Source: Christensenella timonensis
Lineage (GTDB): Bacteria; Bacillota; Clostridia; Christensenellales; Christensenellaceae
DNA: 64,000 nucleotides
Direction of reading: 5' to 3'
NCBI RefSeq assembly: GCF_900087015.1
Contig: NZ_FLKP01000002.1
Location: 930,001-994,000 of the forward strand
The notes below the pieces were generated by a model. It was given only the letters and a program-made list of their open reading frames with translations. It had not been told where the DNA came from and ran no database searches. Below are positions 32,952 to 42,124 of this stretch, one piece after another. Numbering within the stretch: position 1 is the first letter of the stretch; each line of letters starts with the position of its first letter. A program made the position numbers and the translations under genes.

Positions 32952-35900
32952 TCAGCCGCCTTCAGGCTGGGGCGCCTGTGAAGGAGAAGGCTCGGGCGCA
33001 GTCGTTGGTGCGGGGGTGGACGACGGCGCCGGCGTATACGTCTCAGTGGGCGTAGGCGATTCTGACGGCAGGTCCCATCCTGGAAAGTGTACATTACACT
33101 CCGTATTCGGATCGCCACCGGAGGTATAAAGGCCGTCCTCTCCTACTGCGGTTTCCGTTGTAGACGAACCGCTGCCGCTCCATTTGGCATACGGGGAATC
33201 CGACGGGAATGAGTGGGAATAATAATAGTATGCCGATTCTTCCGGACATACGCCCTCGATGAAGCGCATCCCCGAAATGCCGCACATCTTAATCGAAGAG
33301 GTCGAGTGCTGGCCGCTGCATACCTCCGTCGGTTCAGTACCGGAAAGCATCCAGCCTGAAAATACAAGGCAGCCGCTGCCCGGCGCAAGGTTGGTGTATG
33401 CACAGACTTGCGCGTTCGTATTGATGTTGAAATCTTCGGGCGTGCCGTCAATGATAGGGGCATCGCCTAATCCAAGCCCTTCATGGATTTTCTGCATATA
33501 TTCCTTCCACAAGGGGGCGGTCACGCGGCTGGCAAGGGAGCTGTCGCCGATGGTCTTATTCTGATCCTGCCCTACCCACACAAAAGAAGAATAGTAATGG
33601 GTATAACCGGCAAATGTCGCGCCTTTGTTGTTGCCGACCGTACCCGTTTTGCCCGCTGTAGTGATCCCGTCAAGGTTGCCATTTTCACCGGTACCCTCAC
33701 GGACAGCCTCCTCCAGGACGTTTGTCAGCATGTAAGCCGTAGAGGGCTTGAAGGCCTGGTGTACGTCCCGGTCTGTAGACGCGTCGATGATCACATTTTT
33801 GTTCGCATCGCGCACGAGCGTAAAGGAAACGGGCTGGCGGTATTCGCCCTGGTTGGCGATGGCTGCATAGGCCGCAGTCATCTGGATGGGAGTTACCGGC
33901 GAGCCGCCTAGGGCAAGGCCTACGCCTGTAGGCGTGATATTTTCGTTCGGGATACCGAGCTTATTCAGGTAATCTACGGACGTATCGATGGTGACATAAT
34001 CCATCAGCGTATGCGCTGCGGCGACGTTGAGGGATTTCACGACTGCATACCGCATTGTGATAGGGCCTTGCGTACCGCCCTGCATGCGGGGATTGCTTTC
34101 GTCGCCATCCTCGTTGAGCCATCCCGAAATGGGTGCGTCGATATAGGGAACGCCGGAGACAGGGCCGTAGCCGATGTCAAACGCAGGCCCGTATACGGCA
34201 AGCGGCTTCATAGAGGAACCGACCGGCAGGCCCTCATCGGCACGGTTGGTGGTGATACGGATGGTTGGCTCGTCTTTGGAACCTACGATAGCCACCAGAT
34301 ATCCGGTTTCGTTATCTATGACCGCTGCCGCAGCTTGCGGCTGGGGCGTTATAATACCATTGCTGTCTGTGATTTCCGTGGCGACACCCTTGGGCAACGT
34401 GGGATACCCATCGTAATTCGCAAGCGTATTCTGTACGGTCTCCTGGATCGTCGGGTTGAGCGTGGTATAGATTTCATAACCGCCCGCCCGCATTTCCAGA
34501 TCCACTTTCTGGCGGTTGGCTTCCGTATCTTCAAGGCCTTCTTTTTGCAGCAGGAAGGTTTGGACGTCCTTTATGACATATTCGACAAAATGCGGATATT
34601 TATAAAGCTCGTTCGTGGGGGATTCCGGCTGGATATTCATCATTTCTTTCCACGTATCAAGGTATCCGTCTTTCAAAATTTTTTCGCCGGTATAGCCGGG
34701 CTCCAAACATTCGGGAGCGAGGTAATCCGCGGAAGGGATCATGACCTCGTTATATTGCTCCTCGGTGATCATACCGTCCCAGTACATGCGTTCCGCAACG
34801 ATGTTCATACGGTTGATCAAGTCGGGCAGGTGCTCCGGGTATTTGTACGTCGCGAGCCGCGGATTGTATTTGGTCGGGTTTTGCGTGATCGAAGCGATGA
34901 GGATCATTTCGCGCAGGTTGAGCTCGGACAGGTCTTTGGCAAAATAATCCTTGGCAGCCGTTTTGACGCCATATACCGTGCCGCCTAAAGGAATCGCGTT
35001 CAGGTAGGCTTCGAGTATTTCGTCTTTGCTGTATTTTTTCTCAAGCTCGGTCGCAAGATAGGCTTCCTGCAGCTTACGCTTATAGGAACGCTCATTGGAG
35101 AGCAGCTTGTTTTTAACGAGCTGCTGGGTGATCGTGCTGCCGCCCTCCACCTTACCGGAAGACAGGTTGGAGAGGAATGCGCCGACGAGGCGGCGGAAAT
35201 CTACGCCGTTATGATCGTAAAAGCGGATATCCTCGACTGCGATCACGGCATTGCGGAGGTCTTCGGGAATTTCGTCAAGCGTTGCGTAATCACGGTTCTG
35301 GGAACCCGTATAGGTGGCAAGCAGTTTGGTCGTGTCGCCATCCTGGTAATAAATCTTGGAGCTCAAGCTCTGATCCTGTATTTTGCCTACGTCGAGTTCC
35401 GGCGTGGTATCGAGGTAGGCGTTCGCAACGCCCATCAGGGAACCAAAGCCGATAACCACGGCGATGATGATCGCCACAAAGGTAAATTTAATGGTCGTCA
35501 AAACAACGCCGAGGGCAAAATTCGGTTTTTTGTCGCGCGGTTTGAAAAGGGATTTTTTACCGCCCACCACAGGGATGGACTGGGTTTGCTCTTTTCGGGG
35601 CGTTGCAGCCGTTTTGATTTTTTTACCGGCCGGCTCGGAAAAAATGACCGTTTCATCTGAAACAGGAACATCCGTGGTTTTCTTTTGTAACGGCTTTGGC
35701 TTGACCGGCTGCTTTTTCACCGGTTTTTCCGCCGCCGCTTTCGCCTTGGGTACATAAGCCTTTGCGGGCTTTTGACCAGCCGGCTTTTCCGGCAAAGGCC
35801 CTGAGGATTTGGGGACATAAGTTTTTGTTTTTACAGGCTTTTGGGGAACCTCTTCCTTCTCGAACGGAATCGGCGTCGGCCGCCTTAACTTGCGGACGCT

Positions 35901-36038
35901 TTCGGACGTCACTTTTTTTACCTGGTTGGATGCGCCCGAAAAACCCCCTTTTATTTTATTTGCCGCAGAGGAGAAAAACTTTTTGGTTTTTTCCCCGGCG
36001 TTTTTTATCGTATCCCGAAAATCTTTCTTGGGAGCCAT
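32952..36038 (-). CDS. Class A penicillin-binding protein (PBP1A-type)
   Basis: A 1028-aa bifunctional wall synthase. A long basic, Lys/Pro-rich cytoplasmic tail of about 175 residues precedes one membrane helix (about 178-205). The GT51 glycosyltransferase follows, with AVEDIRFYDHNGVD and GGSTITQQLVKN. The transpeptidase has the active Ser in SSMK, the SLN motif in VVKSLNVAA and KTGT. The C-terminus is a Cys-containing region and a Ser/Thr/Pro-rich tail (SPTPTETYTPAPS). The start ATG 36038 has GGAGG about ten bases upstream; a 15-residue extension has no site. It polymerises and cross-links peptidoglycan at the outer membrane face. The cytoplasmic tail is longer than in most PBP1A proteins. 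Confidence 0.94.
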   Translation of the reverse strand: MAPKKDFRDTIKNAGEKTKKFFSSAANKIKGGFSGASNQVKKVTSESVRKLRRPTPIPFEKEEVPQKPVKTKTYVPKSSGPLPEKPAGQKPAKAYVPKAKAAAEKPVKKQPVKPKPLQKKTTDVPVSDETVIFSEPAGKKIKTAATPRKEQTQSIPVVGGKKSLFKPRDKKPNFALGVVLTTIKFTFVAIIIAVVIGFGSLMGVANAYLDTTPELDVGKIQDQSLSSKIYYQDGDTTKLLATYTGSQNRDYATLDEIPEDLRNAVIAVEDIRFYDHNGVDFRRLVGAFLSNLSSGKVEGGSTITQQLVKNKLLSNERSYKRKLQEAYLATELEKKYSKDEILEAYLNAIPLGGTVYGVKTAAKDYFAKDLSELNLREMILIASITQNPTKYNPRLATYKYPEHLPDLINRMNIVAERMYWDGMITEEQYNEVMIPSADYLAPECLEPGYTGEKILKDGYLDTWKEMMNIQPESPTNELYKYPHFVEYVIKDVQTFLLQKEGLEDTEANRQKVDLEMRAGGYEIYTTLNPTIQETVQNTLANYDGYPTLPKGVATEITDSNGIITPQPQAAAAVIDNETGYLVAIVGSKDEPTIRITTNRADEGLPVGSSMKPLAVYGPAFDIGYGPVSGVPYIDAPISGWLNEDGDESNPRMQGGTQGPITMRYAVVKSLNVAAAHTLMDYVTIDTSVDYLNKLGIPNENITPTGVGLALGGSPVTPIQMTAAYAAIANQGEYRQPVSFTLVRDANKNVIIDASTDRDVHQAFKPSTAYMLTNVLEEAVREGTGENGNLDGITTAGKTGTVGNNKGATFAGYTHYYSSFVWVGQDQNKTIGDSSLASRVTAPLWKEYMQKIHEGLGLGDAPIIDGTPEDFNINTNAQVCAYTNLAPGSGCLVFSGWMLSGTEPTEVCSGQHSTSSIKMCGISGMRFIEGVCPEESAYYYYSHSFPSDSPYAKWSGSGSSTTETAVGEDGLYTSGGDPNTECNVHFPGWDLPSESPTPTETYTPAPSSTPAPTTAPEPSPSQAPQPEGG

Positions 36039-36161
36039 TGCAATACTTACCTCCGTGTAAATAACTACATCTATATATAGCAAGATACAATAATACTAGC
36101 ATAATTCACATTACAAATAAATGTTTTTCACAAAATATTCACAGAACAAGAGCCGCAGAAG

Positions 36162-36190
36162 TTTACAAAAAGGCCGAGTTATGGTACTAT
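36162..36190 (+). promoter_or_regulatory. Promoter of yebC
   Basis: TTTACA 36162-36167 and TACTAT 36185-36190, 17-bp spacer. Confidence 0.7.
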
Positions 36191-36227
36191 CGTACCGTAA
36201 TTATTATGGGTTTGAGGTGAAAAAGCA

Positions 36228-36959
36228 ATGTCCGGACATTCAAAATGGTCAACAATCAAAAACAAAAAGGGAAAAGCCGATGCCGCGCGCGGCAAGGTTT
36301 TCACAAAAATAGGCAGGGAGATCGCGGTTGCGGTCAAGTTGGGCGGCCCTGACCCGTCGATGAATTCGCGCCTTAGGGACGTAATTGCCAAGGCGAAGGC
36401 CAACAATATGCCGAACGACAATATCTCCAGATCGATCAAAAAGGCGTCGGGAGAGCTGGGAAGCATCAACTATGAGGAGCTGACCTATGAAGGATATGGC
36501 ATTGGCGGCGTAGCCGTGATCGTGGAAACGATGACGGACAATAAAAACCGTACGGTGGGCGAGGTGCGCCATGCGTTCGATAAATTCGGCGGATCGCTGG
36601 GCACGAACGGAAGCGTATCTTTCATGTTTGATAAAAAGGGCGTGATCGTTATCGACGCGCAGGCGGGAGACGAGGATACGGTGATGGAAGCGGCCCTGGA
36701 AGCTGGTGCGGAGGATTTTTCGGCAGAGGACGGCGCGTACGAGATCACTACTGCCCCGGAGGATTTTTCAGCGGTACGCGAAGCTCTGGAAGAGGCGGGC
36801 TATGAATTCCTGTCCGCGGAGCTCGATATGGTTCCGCAAACGACGACGGCCTTAAATGAGGAGCAGCAAATCAAGTTTGAAAAGATGCTGGATATGCTCG
36901 AGGACAACGACGACGTGCAGAATATTTTCCACAACGCTGATTTGCCGGACGAGGAATAA
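36228..36959 (+). CDS. yebC: YebC/PmpR family protein
   Basis: A 243-aa YebC-type protein of normal length: [28 protein letters not shown] at the start, [20 protein letters not shown], and [14 protein letters not shown]. Family members act as DNA-binding regulators or, as recently shown, help ribosomes through proline runs. In many Firmicutes yebC is next to ruvC; here the two are about 14 kb apart. The gene has its own promoter and terminator. The start follows GGTGAAAAAGCA. The acidic C-terminus ([18 protein letters not shown]) is usual. Confidence 0.95.
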   Translation: MSGHSKWSTIKNKKGKADAARGKVFTKIGREIAVAVKLGGPDPSMNSRLRDVIAKAKANNMPNDNISRSIKKASGELGSINYEELTYEGYGIGGVAVIVETMTDNKNRTVGEVRHAFDKFGGSLGTNGSVSFMFDKKGVIVIDAQAGDEDTVMEAALEAGAEDFSAEDGAYEITTAPEDFSAVREALEEAGYEFLSAELDMVPQTTTALNEEQQIKFEKMLDMLEDNDDVQNIFHNADLPDEE

Positions 36960-37028
36960 AAGCTTTTGGCAGGGGGATTTGAAACTGTAATATTTTAAAT
37001 GGTACAGATTGCTTAGCGGCTTGTTTCC

Positions 37029-37073
37029 AATCTCTTGATCGCCATGTATGCCATGGAGACCAAGAGATTTTTT
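37029..37073 (+). terminator. Intrinsic terminator of yebC
   Basis: AATCTCTTG / CAAGAGATT stem (12 bp with one mismatch when extended inward) and a T-run. Confidence 0.85.
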
Positions 37074-37126
37074 GTTATGAAATAATAGCGATTTGTAAGA
37101 AATCCGCAATACATATCCCCAAAATA

Positions 37127-37156
37127 TTTACATGACCGAGCGGGTAATGTTATACT
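37127..37156 (+). promoter_or_regulatory. Promoter of the pilin-like gene
   Basis: TTTACA 37127-37132, extended -10 TGTTATACT (hexamer 37151-37156), 18-bp spacer. A small hairpin (CCTAT / ATAGG, 37170-37192) sits in the leader. Confidence 0.75.
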
Positions 37157-37204
37157 AAAATTAGGGAGACCTATGCGGAAAACACGGATAGGCCGGAAAG
37201 TGAT

Positions 37205-37999
37205 ATGATGAAGCGGAAGAGGAAAGAAGCGTTTACGTTAATAGAGTTGATCGTTGTGATTGCGATCATCGGCGTGCTGGCAGCGATACTGATTCCGACG
37301 ATGATGGGCTTTGTCGGCGATGCGCAGGAGAGCACATGCGCGGCGAACAGAGACACGGCGGCAAGGAACGTTACACATTGGCTGGCTTTACAAAGAGGCA
37401 AGGGAAACACGGACGAAAACGCGCTGGTTGATGAAGCGATACAACAGTCGTTTGAAGGACAAGCGGTTAAGACGGGGACAAATACATATACGGGTTTATG
37501 CCCGACGGACGGCATATATACGGTCATTGTTGCACCTGATGGGAGCGCGGCATGCGCATGCAGCGCGCACGGAGGAGGAGAGCAGCCCAACCCGCCTAAC
37601 CCCGGAAAGACGGATGAAGAACATATACAGGATCTATGGTCGCTGGACATCGTTAAGAATTATTTTACCAGTAAGCCCGTAAGGTCTACGCTGGATTCGA
37701 GCGCTACCCATGGATCGGCGATCGCGAGCGAGATCAACAAATTATTGGAGGAGCAATTCGGCGTGGACGCTGCGAATACCAGTTGGCGGATTTATAAGAA
37801 CGGGGACGACGACTTTACGATTACCTGGGCAAACCTCAACATTGAGGGGCTCGATCCGGCGGACAAGGATCGTTTCCCGGTCACGCGTTACCAGACAAAA
37901 TCGGGAACCACGGAAACGGGAACGATGTGCATCGGCACGAAGACAACGGAAGGAAAGACATACAACGTCCTTGACGGCGGTTCGTTTGAGAAATCCTGA
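37205..37999 (+). CDS. Type IV pilin-like protein (prepilin N-terminus), orphan
   Basis: A 264-aa prepilin-like protein. The basic leader MMKRKRKEA precedes FTLIELIVVIAIIGVLAAILIP, the methylated helix that packs in a pilus or pseudopilus core, with Glu5. The residue before the cut site is Ala instead of Gly. A C-terminal head contains CPTDGIYTV and CACSAHGGG, then a linker (EQPNPPNPG) and a further domain of about 120 residues. No prepilin peptidase, ATPase or platform gene is in the window. The start is ATG 37205 (or 37208). Probably a minor pilin or a surface pseudopilin; the function is open. Confidence 0.85.
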   Translation: MMKRKRKEAFTLIELIVVIAIIGVLAAILIPTMMGFVGDAQESTCAANRDTAARNVTHWLALQRGKGNTDENALVDEAIQQSFEGQAVKTGTNTYTGLCPTDGIYTVIVAPDGSAACACSAHGGGEQPNPPNPGKTDEEHIQDLWSLDIVKNYFTSKPVRSTLDSSATHGSAIASEINKLLEEQFGVDAANTSWRIYKNGDDDFTITWANLNIEGLDPADKDRFPVTRYQTKSGTTETGTMCIGTKTTEGKTYNVLDGGSFEKS

Positions 38000-38048
38000 A
38001 AGCCTAGCCCGATGAAAAGACGGGCGCAGGCGTGCGGTCGAAATATGA

Positions 38049-38810
38049 TTATTTCATGGCATTCCAGAAGGTCATGATCGAGCTGTCGGGCAAAATTTTG
38101 GCAAAAAACATATGCAATTTGTTGAATATGCCGTAGACGGAAACATCCTTTTCGCGCTGCGCGTCTTTCAGTGCGCGTGCAACGACATTTTCGGGTTTGG
38201 ATAAAAAGAGGAAGTTTTTGACCGCGCCCTTGCTGGCGTTCTTTTGGGCTACGTCGAAAAATTCCGTCTTAGTCCAGCCGGGGCACACCGCCGTAACGGA
38301 AACGCCTTTTTTGCCGAGCTCACGGTTTAAGGCACGCGAATAGCTTAGGACAAAGGCCTTGGAAGCGGCGTAGATGTTCATATCCGGAAGCGGCTGGAAG
38401 GCGGCCGTCGAGGCGATCTGTATGATGTGCCCGCCGGGCAGCATATGGGGAATACACGCCATCGTAAGGGCCACGAGCGCGCGGACATCAAGGTCGATCA
38501 TGGCGAGCGCATCCTGCTCGCGTACCTGCTCAAAATCACCGAACTTGGCAAAGCCCGAACAGTTGGCAAGCAGCTGCACGCCGGGCTTCTCTTTGTCCAT
38601 CACCTGCTTTAAGGCATCGATATGGGACATATCCGTCAAATCGTAAGCAAAAACGCGCAGGGGCGTCTGAACCTCCTGCGCAAGCTCTTCAAGCCGTTCT
38701 TTCCTGCGTGCGATGACCCAAATCTGTTCCACGCACTTTTGCGCGCTTACCTGTTTGACGAATTCCTTCCCCATGCCTGAGGAAGCTCCTGTGATGATCG
38801 CAATTTTCAC
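38049..38810 (-). CDS. Short-chain dehydrogenase/reductase
   Basis: A 253-aa classical SDR with the NAD(P) motif TGASSGMGKEF, the Asn-containing NCSGFA, catalytic Ser in IASTAAF and YAASK (YxxxK). The start is GTG 38810 with AGAGGTG seven bases upstream; a TTG start 21 bp earlier is weaker. An Arg pair after strand 2 (IARRKERL) suggests NADP(H). It lies 58 bp after a second SDR on the same strand, to which it is related in length and motifs, so this is likely a tandem duplication. The substrate is unknown. Confidence 0.88.
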   Translation of the reverse strand: MKIAIITGASSGMGKEFVKQVSAQKCVEQIWVIARRKERLEELAQEVQTPLRVFAYDLTDMSHIDALKQVMDKEKPGVQLLANCSGFAKFGDFEQVREQDALAMIDLDVRALVALTMACIPHMLPGGHIIQIASTAAFQPLPDMNIYAASKAFVLSYSRALNRELGKKGVSVTAVCPGWTKTEFFDVAQKNASKGAVKNFLFLSKPENVVARALKDAQREKDVSVYGIFNKLHMFFAKILPDSSIMTFWNAMK

Positions 38811-38868
38811 GCCCTGACACCTCTTTTTCAAGTCTTGTGCTATTGATAAACAGCTTTTGCAAAGAGTA

Positions 38869-39621
38869 TCAACCCTTTTTGGAATTTTGGAAGCCGTAAG
38901 CCATTTTGGCGACGAGGCCGTCGGGCAGCAGCTTGGAAAAAAAGCGCGCGACCTTCATAACGGCGCCGGGCACGATAACCGTTTTCCCGGCAAACATTTT
39001 TTTGACCGCGTATGCGGCGACATATTCCGAAGCGAGTCCGTGCAGGCCAAACTGTACGCCCGCCGTCTGGTTGAACTCCGTATTGACGGGGCCGGGGCAC
39101 AGCGCGCCGATATATACGTCCCGCCCCGCCTTTTTCAGCTCTTCGCGGATGGCCTGCGTGAGGCGCAGCACGTACGCTTTGGAAGCGTAGTAGGATGAAA
39201 AGAGAGGGCCGGGCATGAAGGCCGCGGACGAGGCCACGTTGAGGATATAGCCGTGATCCTTTTGGATGAAATCCTTTAAGAACAGCTTGCTAAGAATGTG
39301 CACGGAGACGATGTCAACGGCGATCATGTTGAGCTCGGCGTAAAGATCCGTTTCATCGAATGCGCCGAACACGCCGTAGCCTGCATTATTGATGAGGATA
39401 TCGATATCTTCGCCTTTCACCGCCTCATACAGCCGCAGGCATTCCTCCTTTTTGGAAAGGTCGGCGGTGATAACCTCTACGCCGGTCGAAAGTTCATTTT
39501 TGAGTTCCAGCAGGCGGTCTTCACGGCGCGCGCTGATGATGAGGCCGCAGCCCCGCTTGCTAAGTTCCCTTGCGATATCCCGCCCGATGCCCGAGCTTGC
39601 CCCTGTGATCAATGCTTTCAT
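38869..39621 (-). CDS. Short-chain dehydrogenase/reductase
   Basis: A 250-aa classical SDR: TGASSGIGRDIA, NNAGYG, catalytic VASSAAF and YYASK, CPGPVNTEF. ISARREDRL suggests NADP(H). GGGAGG lies a few bases before the ATG. The C-terminal segment (KVARFFSKLLPDGLVAKMAYGFQ) resembles that of the neighbouring SDR (FNKLHMFFAKILPDSSIM), and both contain an amphipathic stretch that may touch the membrane or lipid substrates. The substrate is unknown. Confidence 0.9.
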   Translation of the reverse strand: MKALITGASSGIGRDIARELSKRGCGLIISARREDRLLELKNELSTGVEVITADLSKKEECLRLYEAVKGEDIDILINNAGYGVFGAFDETDLYAELNMIAVDIVSVHILSKLFLKDFIQKDHGYILNVASSAAFMPGPLFSSYYASKAYVLRLTQAIREELKKAGRDVYIGALCPGPVNTEFNQTAGVQFGLHGLASEYVAAYAVKKMFAGKTVIVPGAVMKVARFFSKLLPDGLVAKMAYGFQNSKKG

Positions 39622-39670
39622 TGCCGCCTCCCGCTTTGTTTTTGTTTCATTATAACACTATGGGGCGAGA

Positions 39671-39699
39671 TTGTGTAATGATGGGAATGAGGGTATAAT
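39671..39699 (+). promoter_or_regulatory. Promoter of the amidase gene
   Basis: TTGTGT 39671-39676 and TATAAT 39694-39699, 17-bp spacer. Confidence 0.7.
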
Positions 39700-39727
39700 A
39701 AAACAAAGAATAAAAAATGGAGCGGAT

Positions 39728-40777
39728 ATGAAAAAACGGATAATCGCGATCGTATGCATGATAGTATTGGCGGCTATGCTTATGGCATGCGCCGCTCAGG
39801 GGACGCAGCCGCCCGAAACGCCTGTTCCCAGCGCACAGGGTTCCCCGGGTACGGCGGCGCAGCTTCCGACAGTTTTGCCCACGCAGACGGCAACGCCGAC
39901 GCCTGAACCGACCCCGACCCCCGACCCGACACTCAAAATCGGAGTAGAGAGCGAGGCGGTCATGGCACTGCAAAAGCGGCTTTCCGAGCTTGGATACCTC
40001 AAAATAGACGAATTTACCACGAAATATGGCCCGGCGACGCAAAGGGCTGTGACGCTGTTCCAAAAGCAGAACGCTCTGAGCGCGGACGGGATTGCGGGGG
40101 AGCAGACGCTTTCGCGTATTTATGCGGACGACGCAAAGGAATGTACGCTGCCGCTTTCGGGTATCGTGATCGGCATAGACCCGGGACACCAGGCAAAGGG
40201 AAATTCGGCAACGGAGCCGCAGGCGCCGGATTCGCCGGTGAAAAAAGCAAAAGTCTCTTCGGGCGCGGACGGAAAGAACACGGGAACGCCGGAATATAAG
40301 GTCACGCTGGCGGTGGGGCTTAAGCTGCGGGACTTGCTGGAAGAAAACGGAGCGGAAGTGGTGATGACGCGCGAAAGCTCGGACGTCGATATTTCCAACA
40401 AACAGCGCGCACAGCTTTTTAATGACGCGGGGGTCGACCTCGCCGTCAGGTTGCACTGCGACGGGGTGGACGATTCTTCGGTACACGGCGCGCTCATGCT
40501 CGTTCCCAGCGGGCCGTACACGGAAGGGATCGCGGGGCAAAGCCGCGCGGCGGGCGAGGCGATCCTGAGTGCGTTCGTTGATGAGACAGGCGCGAAAAAC
40601 CGCGGGATAAGCGAGCGGGACGACCAGACGGGCTTTAATTGGAGCAGCGTGCCCGTATGCAATATGGAGATGGGCTGCCTTTCCAACGGCAATGAAGAAG
40701 AATTGTTGATTTCAGACGATTACCAGCAGAAGTGCGCACAGGGCGTATTGCAGGGAATACTGGATTATTTCGCATAA
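39728..40777 (+). CDS. N-acetylmuramoyl-L-alanine amidase lipoprotein with peptidoglycan-binding domain
   Basis: A 349-aa secreted protein. The signal peptide ends in a lipobox (MLMAC) at about residue 21. A Thr/Pro-rich linker (TPTPEPTPTPDP) leads to a PG_binding_1 domain (about 75-130, LQKRLSELGYLKIDEF, GPATQRAVTLFQ). The amidase_3 catalytic domain follows, with zinc ligands in IDPGHQ, the Glu after GTPEYKV and RLHCDG, and the second Glu in NMEMGCLSN. It hydrolyses the amide between muramic acid and the stem peptide. The start ATG 39728 follows GGAGCG and the promoter just upstream; earlier in-frame codons fall in the promoter. Confidence 0.92.
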   Translation: MKKRIIAIVCMIVLAAMLMACAAQGTQPPETPVPSAQGSPGTAAQLPTVLPTQTATPTPEPTPTPDPTLKIGVESEAVMALQKRLSELGYLKIDEFTTKYGPATQRAVTLFQKQNALSADGIAGEQTLSRIYADDAKECTLPLSGIVIGIDPGHQAKGNSATEPQAPDSPVKKAKVSSGADGKNTGTPEYKVTLAVGLKLRDLLEENGAEVVMTRESSDVDISNKQRAQLFNDAGVDLAVRLHCDGVDDSSVHGALMLVPSGPYTEGIAGQSRAAGEAILSAFVDETGAKNRGISERDDQTGFNWSSVPVCNMEMGCLSNGNEEELLISDDYQQKCAQGVLQGILDYFA

Positions 40778-40801
40778 ACGGCTGGGCAGGATGTTTGCGA
40801 C

Positions 40802-40830
40802 TTGTTTTCGTTAAAACGGGATGTTATACT
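40802..40830 (+). promoter_or_regulatory. Promoter of proA
   Basis: TTGTTT 40802-40807 and extended -10 TGTTATACT (hexamer 40825-40830), 17-bp spacer. Confidence 0.65.
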
Positions 40831-40862
40831 GAAAAAAAGCAAAGAAAGACGAGGAGAAGGCC

Positions 40863-42101
40863 ATGGGTTCGGTGTTAAAGGTCGCGCAGGCGGCGAAAGA
40901 CGCAAAAACGGCGATGAACAAGCTCTCGACCATCGAAAAAAACAAGATTCTGGAAGCGATGGCGCAGGGGCTTTTAAACCATACGGAATTTATATTAAAG
41001 CAGAATATGCTGGACGTGGAAGCGGCGAAGGAAAAGGGCCGTACTTCGGCGCTCATCGACAGGCTTGCACTCACCAAGGCGCGTATACAGGATATGGCGC
41101 AAGGGCTTCGGGACGTGGCGGCGCTTGCCGACCCGGTCGGAGAGATCATACATGGGACAAAACGCCCCAATGGCCTTATGATCACAAAAAAGCGCGTGCC
41201 GCTGGGCGTTGTGGGTATTATTTATGAAGCGCGCCCGAACGTGACGGCGGACGCGATCGGCTTGTGCCTGAAAACGTCCAACGCGGTCGTTTTAAAGGGC
41301 GGCAGCGAGGCGATCCATTCCAATTCCGCAGTGGCGGACGTAATGGTACAGGCGGGCGAGGTCGCAGGGCTGCCCAAAGGCGCGGTGGGACTGATCCGCG
41401 ACGTATCGCGCAGCGCAGTCACGGAAATGATGAAGTTAAACGACCTGATCGACGTGCTCATCCCGCGCGGCGGTGCGGGACTGATCCAATCTGTGGTACA
41501 GAACGCGACAGTTCCGGTCATCGAAACCGGTACGGGGAACTGCCACATTTATGTCGATGATTCGGCAGACCTCAATATGGCGGCACAGATCACCGTAAAC
41601 GCGAAAACGACGCGCCCGGCCGTATGCAACGCGGCGGAGAGCCTGCTCGTGCATGCTGACGTGGCGGCAGGATTCCTGCCCAAAGTGTTTGCAGACCTCA
41701 AAAAAGAGGGCGTGGAAATCCGCGGCTGCGAGGTCAGCCAGAAATATGGCGCGATTCCGGCTACGCAGGAGGATTACGAGACGGAATTCCTCGATTATAT
41801 CATTTCGGTGAAGGTCGTGCGGGATGTGGACGAGGCGATCGCCCATATCAACAAATACAGCACGGGCCATTCGGAGGCGATCATCACCAACGATTATAAG
41901 AATGCGGAGAGGTTCAAGGACGAAGTGGACAGCGCGGCGGTATATGTCAACGCGAGCACGCGTTTTACAGACGGGTTTGAATTCGGTTTTGGCGCGGAGA
42001 TCGGCATTTCCACGCAGAAGCTGCACGCGCGCGGGCCGATGGGGCTTGAAGAATTGACGACGGTAAAATATGTGATAGACGGTGACGGGCAGATCCGTTA
42101 A
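40863..42101 (+). CDS. proA: Glutamate-5-semialdehyde dehydrogenase
   Basis: A 412-aa ProA, the NADPH-dependent reductase of proline synthesis. Seen: VPLGVVGIIYEARPNVT, VVLKGGSEA, VIETGTGNCHIYVD, and the catalytic Cys in TTRPAVCNAAESLL, with GHSEAI and FGFGAEIGIST near the end. Length is typical. AGGAGAAGG lies before the ATG. The usual partner proB (glutamate 5-kinase) is not adjacent; the gene has its own promoter. A small membrane protein gene follows after 23 bp. Confidence 0.95.
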   Translation: MGSVLKVAQAAKDAKTAMNKLSTIEKNKILEAMAQGLLNHTEFILKQNMLDVEAAKEKGRTSALIDRLALTKARIQDMAQGLRDVAALADPVGEIIHGTKRPNGLMITKKRVPLGVVGIIYEARPNVTADAIGLCLKTSNAVVLKGGSEAIHSNSAVADVMVQAGEVAGLPKGAVGLIRDVSRSAVTEMMKLNDLIDVLIPRGGAGLIQSVVQNATVPVIETGTGNCHIYVDDSADLNMAAQITVNAKTTRPAVCNAAESLLVHADVAAGFLPKVFADLKKEGVEIRGCEVSQKYGAIPATQEDYETEFLDYIISVKVVRDVDEAIAHINKYSTGHSEAIITNDYKNAERFKDEVDSAAVYVNASTRFTDGFEFGFGAEIGISTQKLHARGPMGLEELTTVKYVIDGDGQIR

Positions 42102-42124
42102 ATAAAACAAGAGGGGATTACAAT

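Noticed and set aside
37157-37204. Cyclic-di-GMP riboswitch before the pilin gene
   Set aside because: Pilin genes in Clostridia often have one, but only about 45 nt lie between the start site and the gene, too short for either known class.
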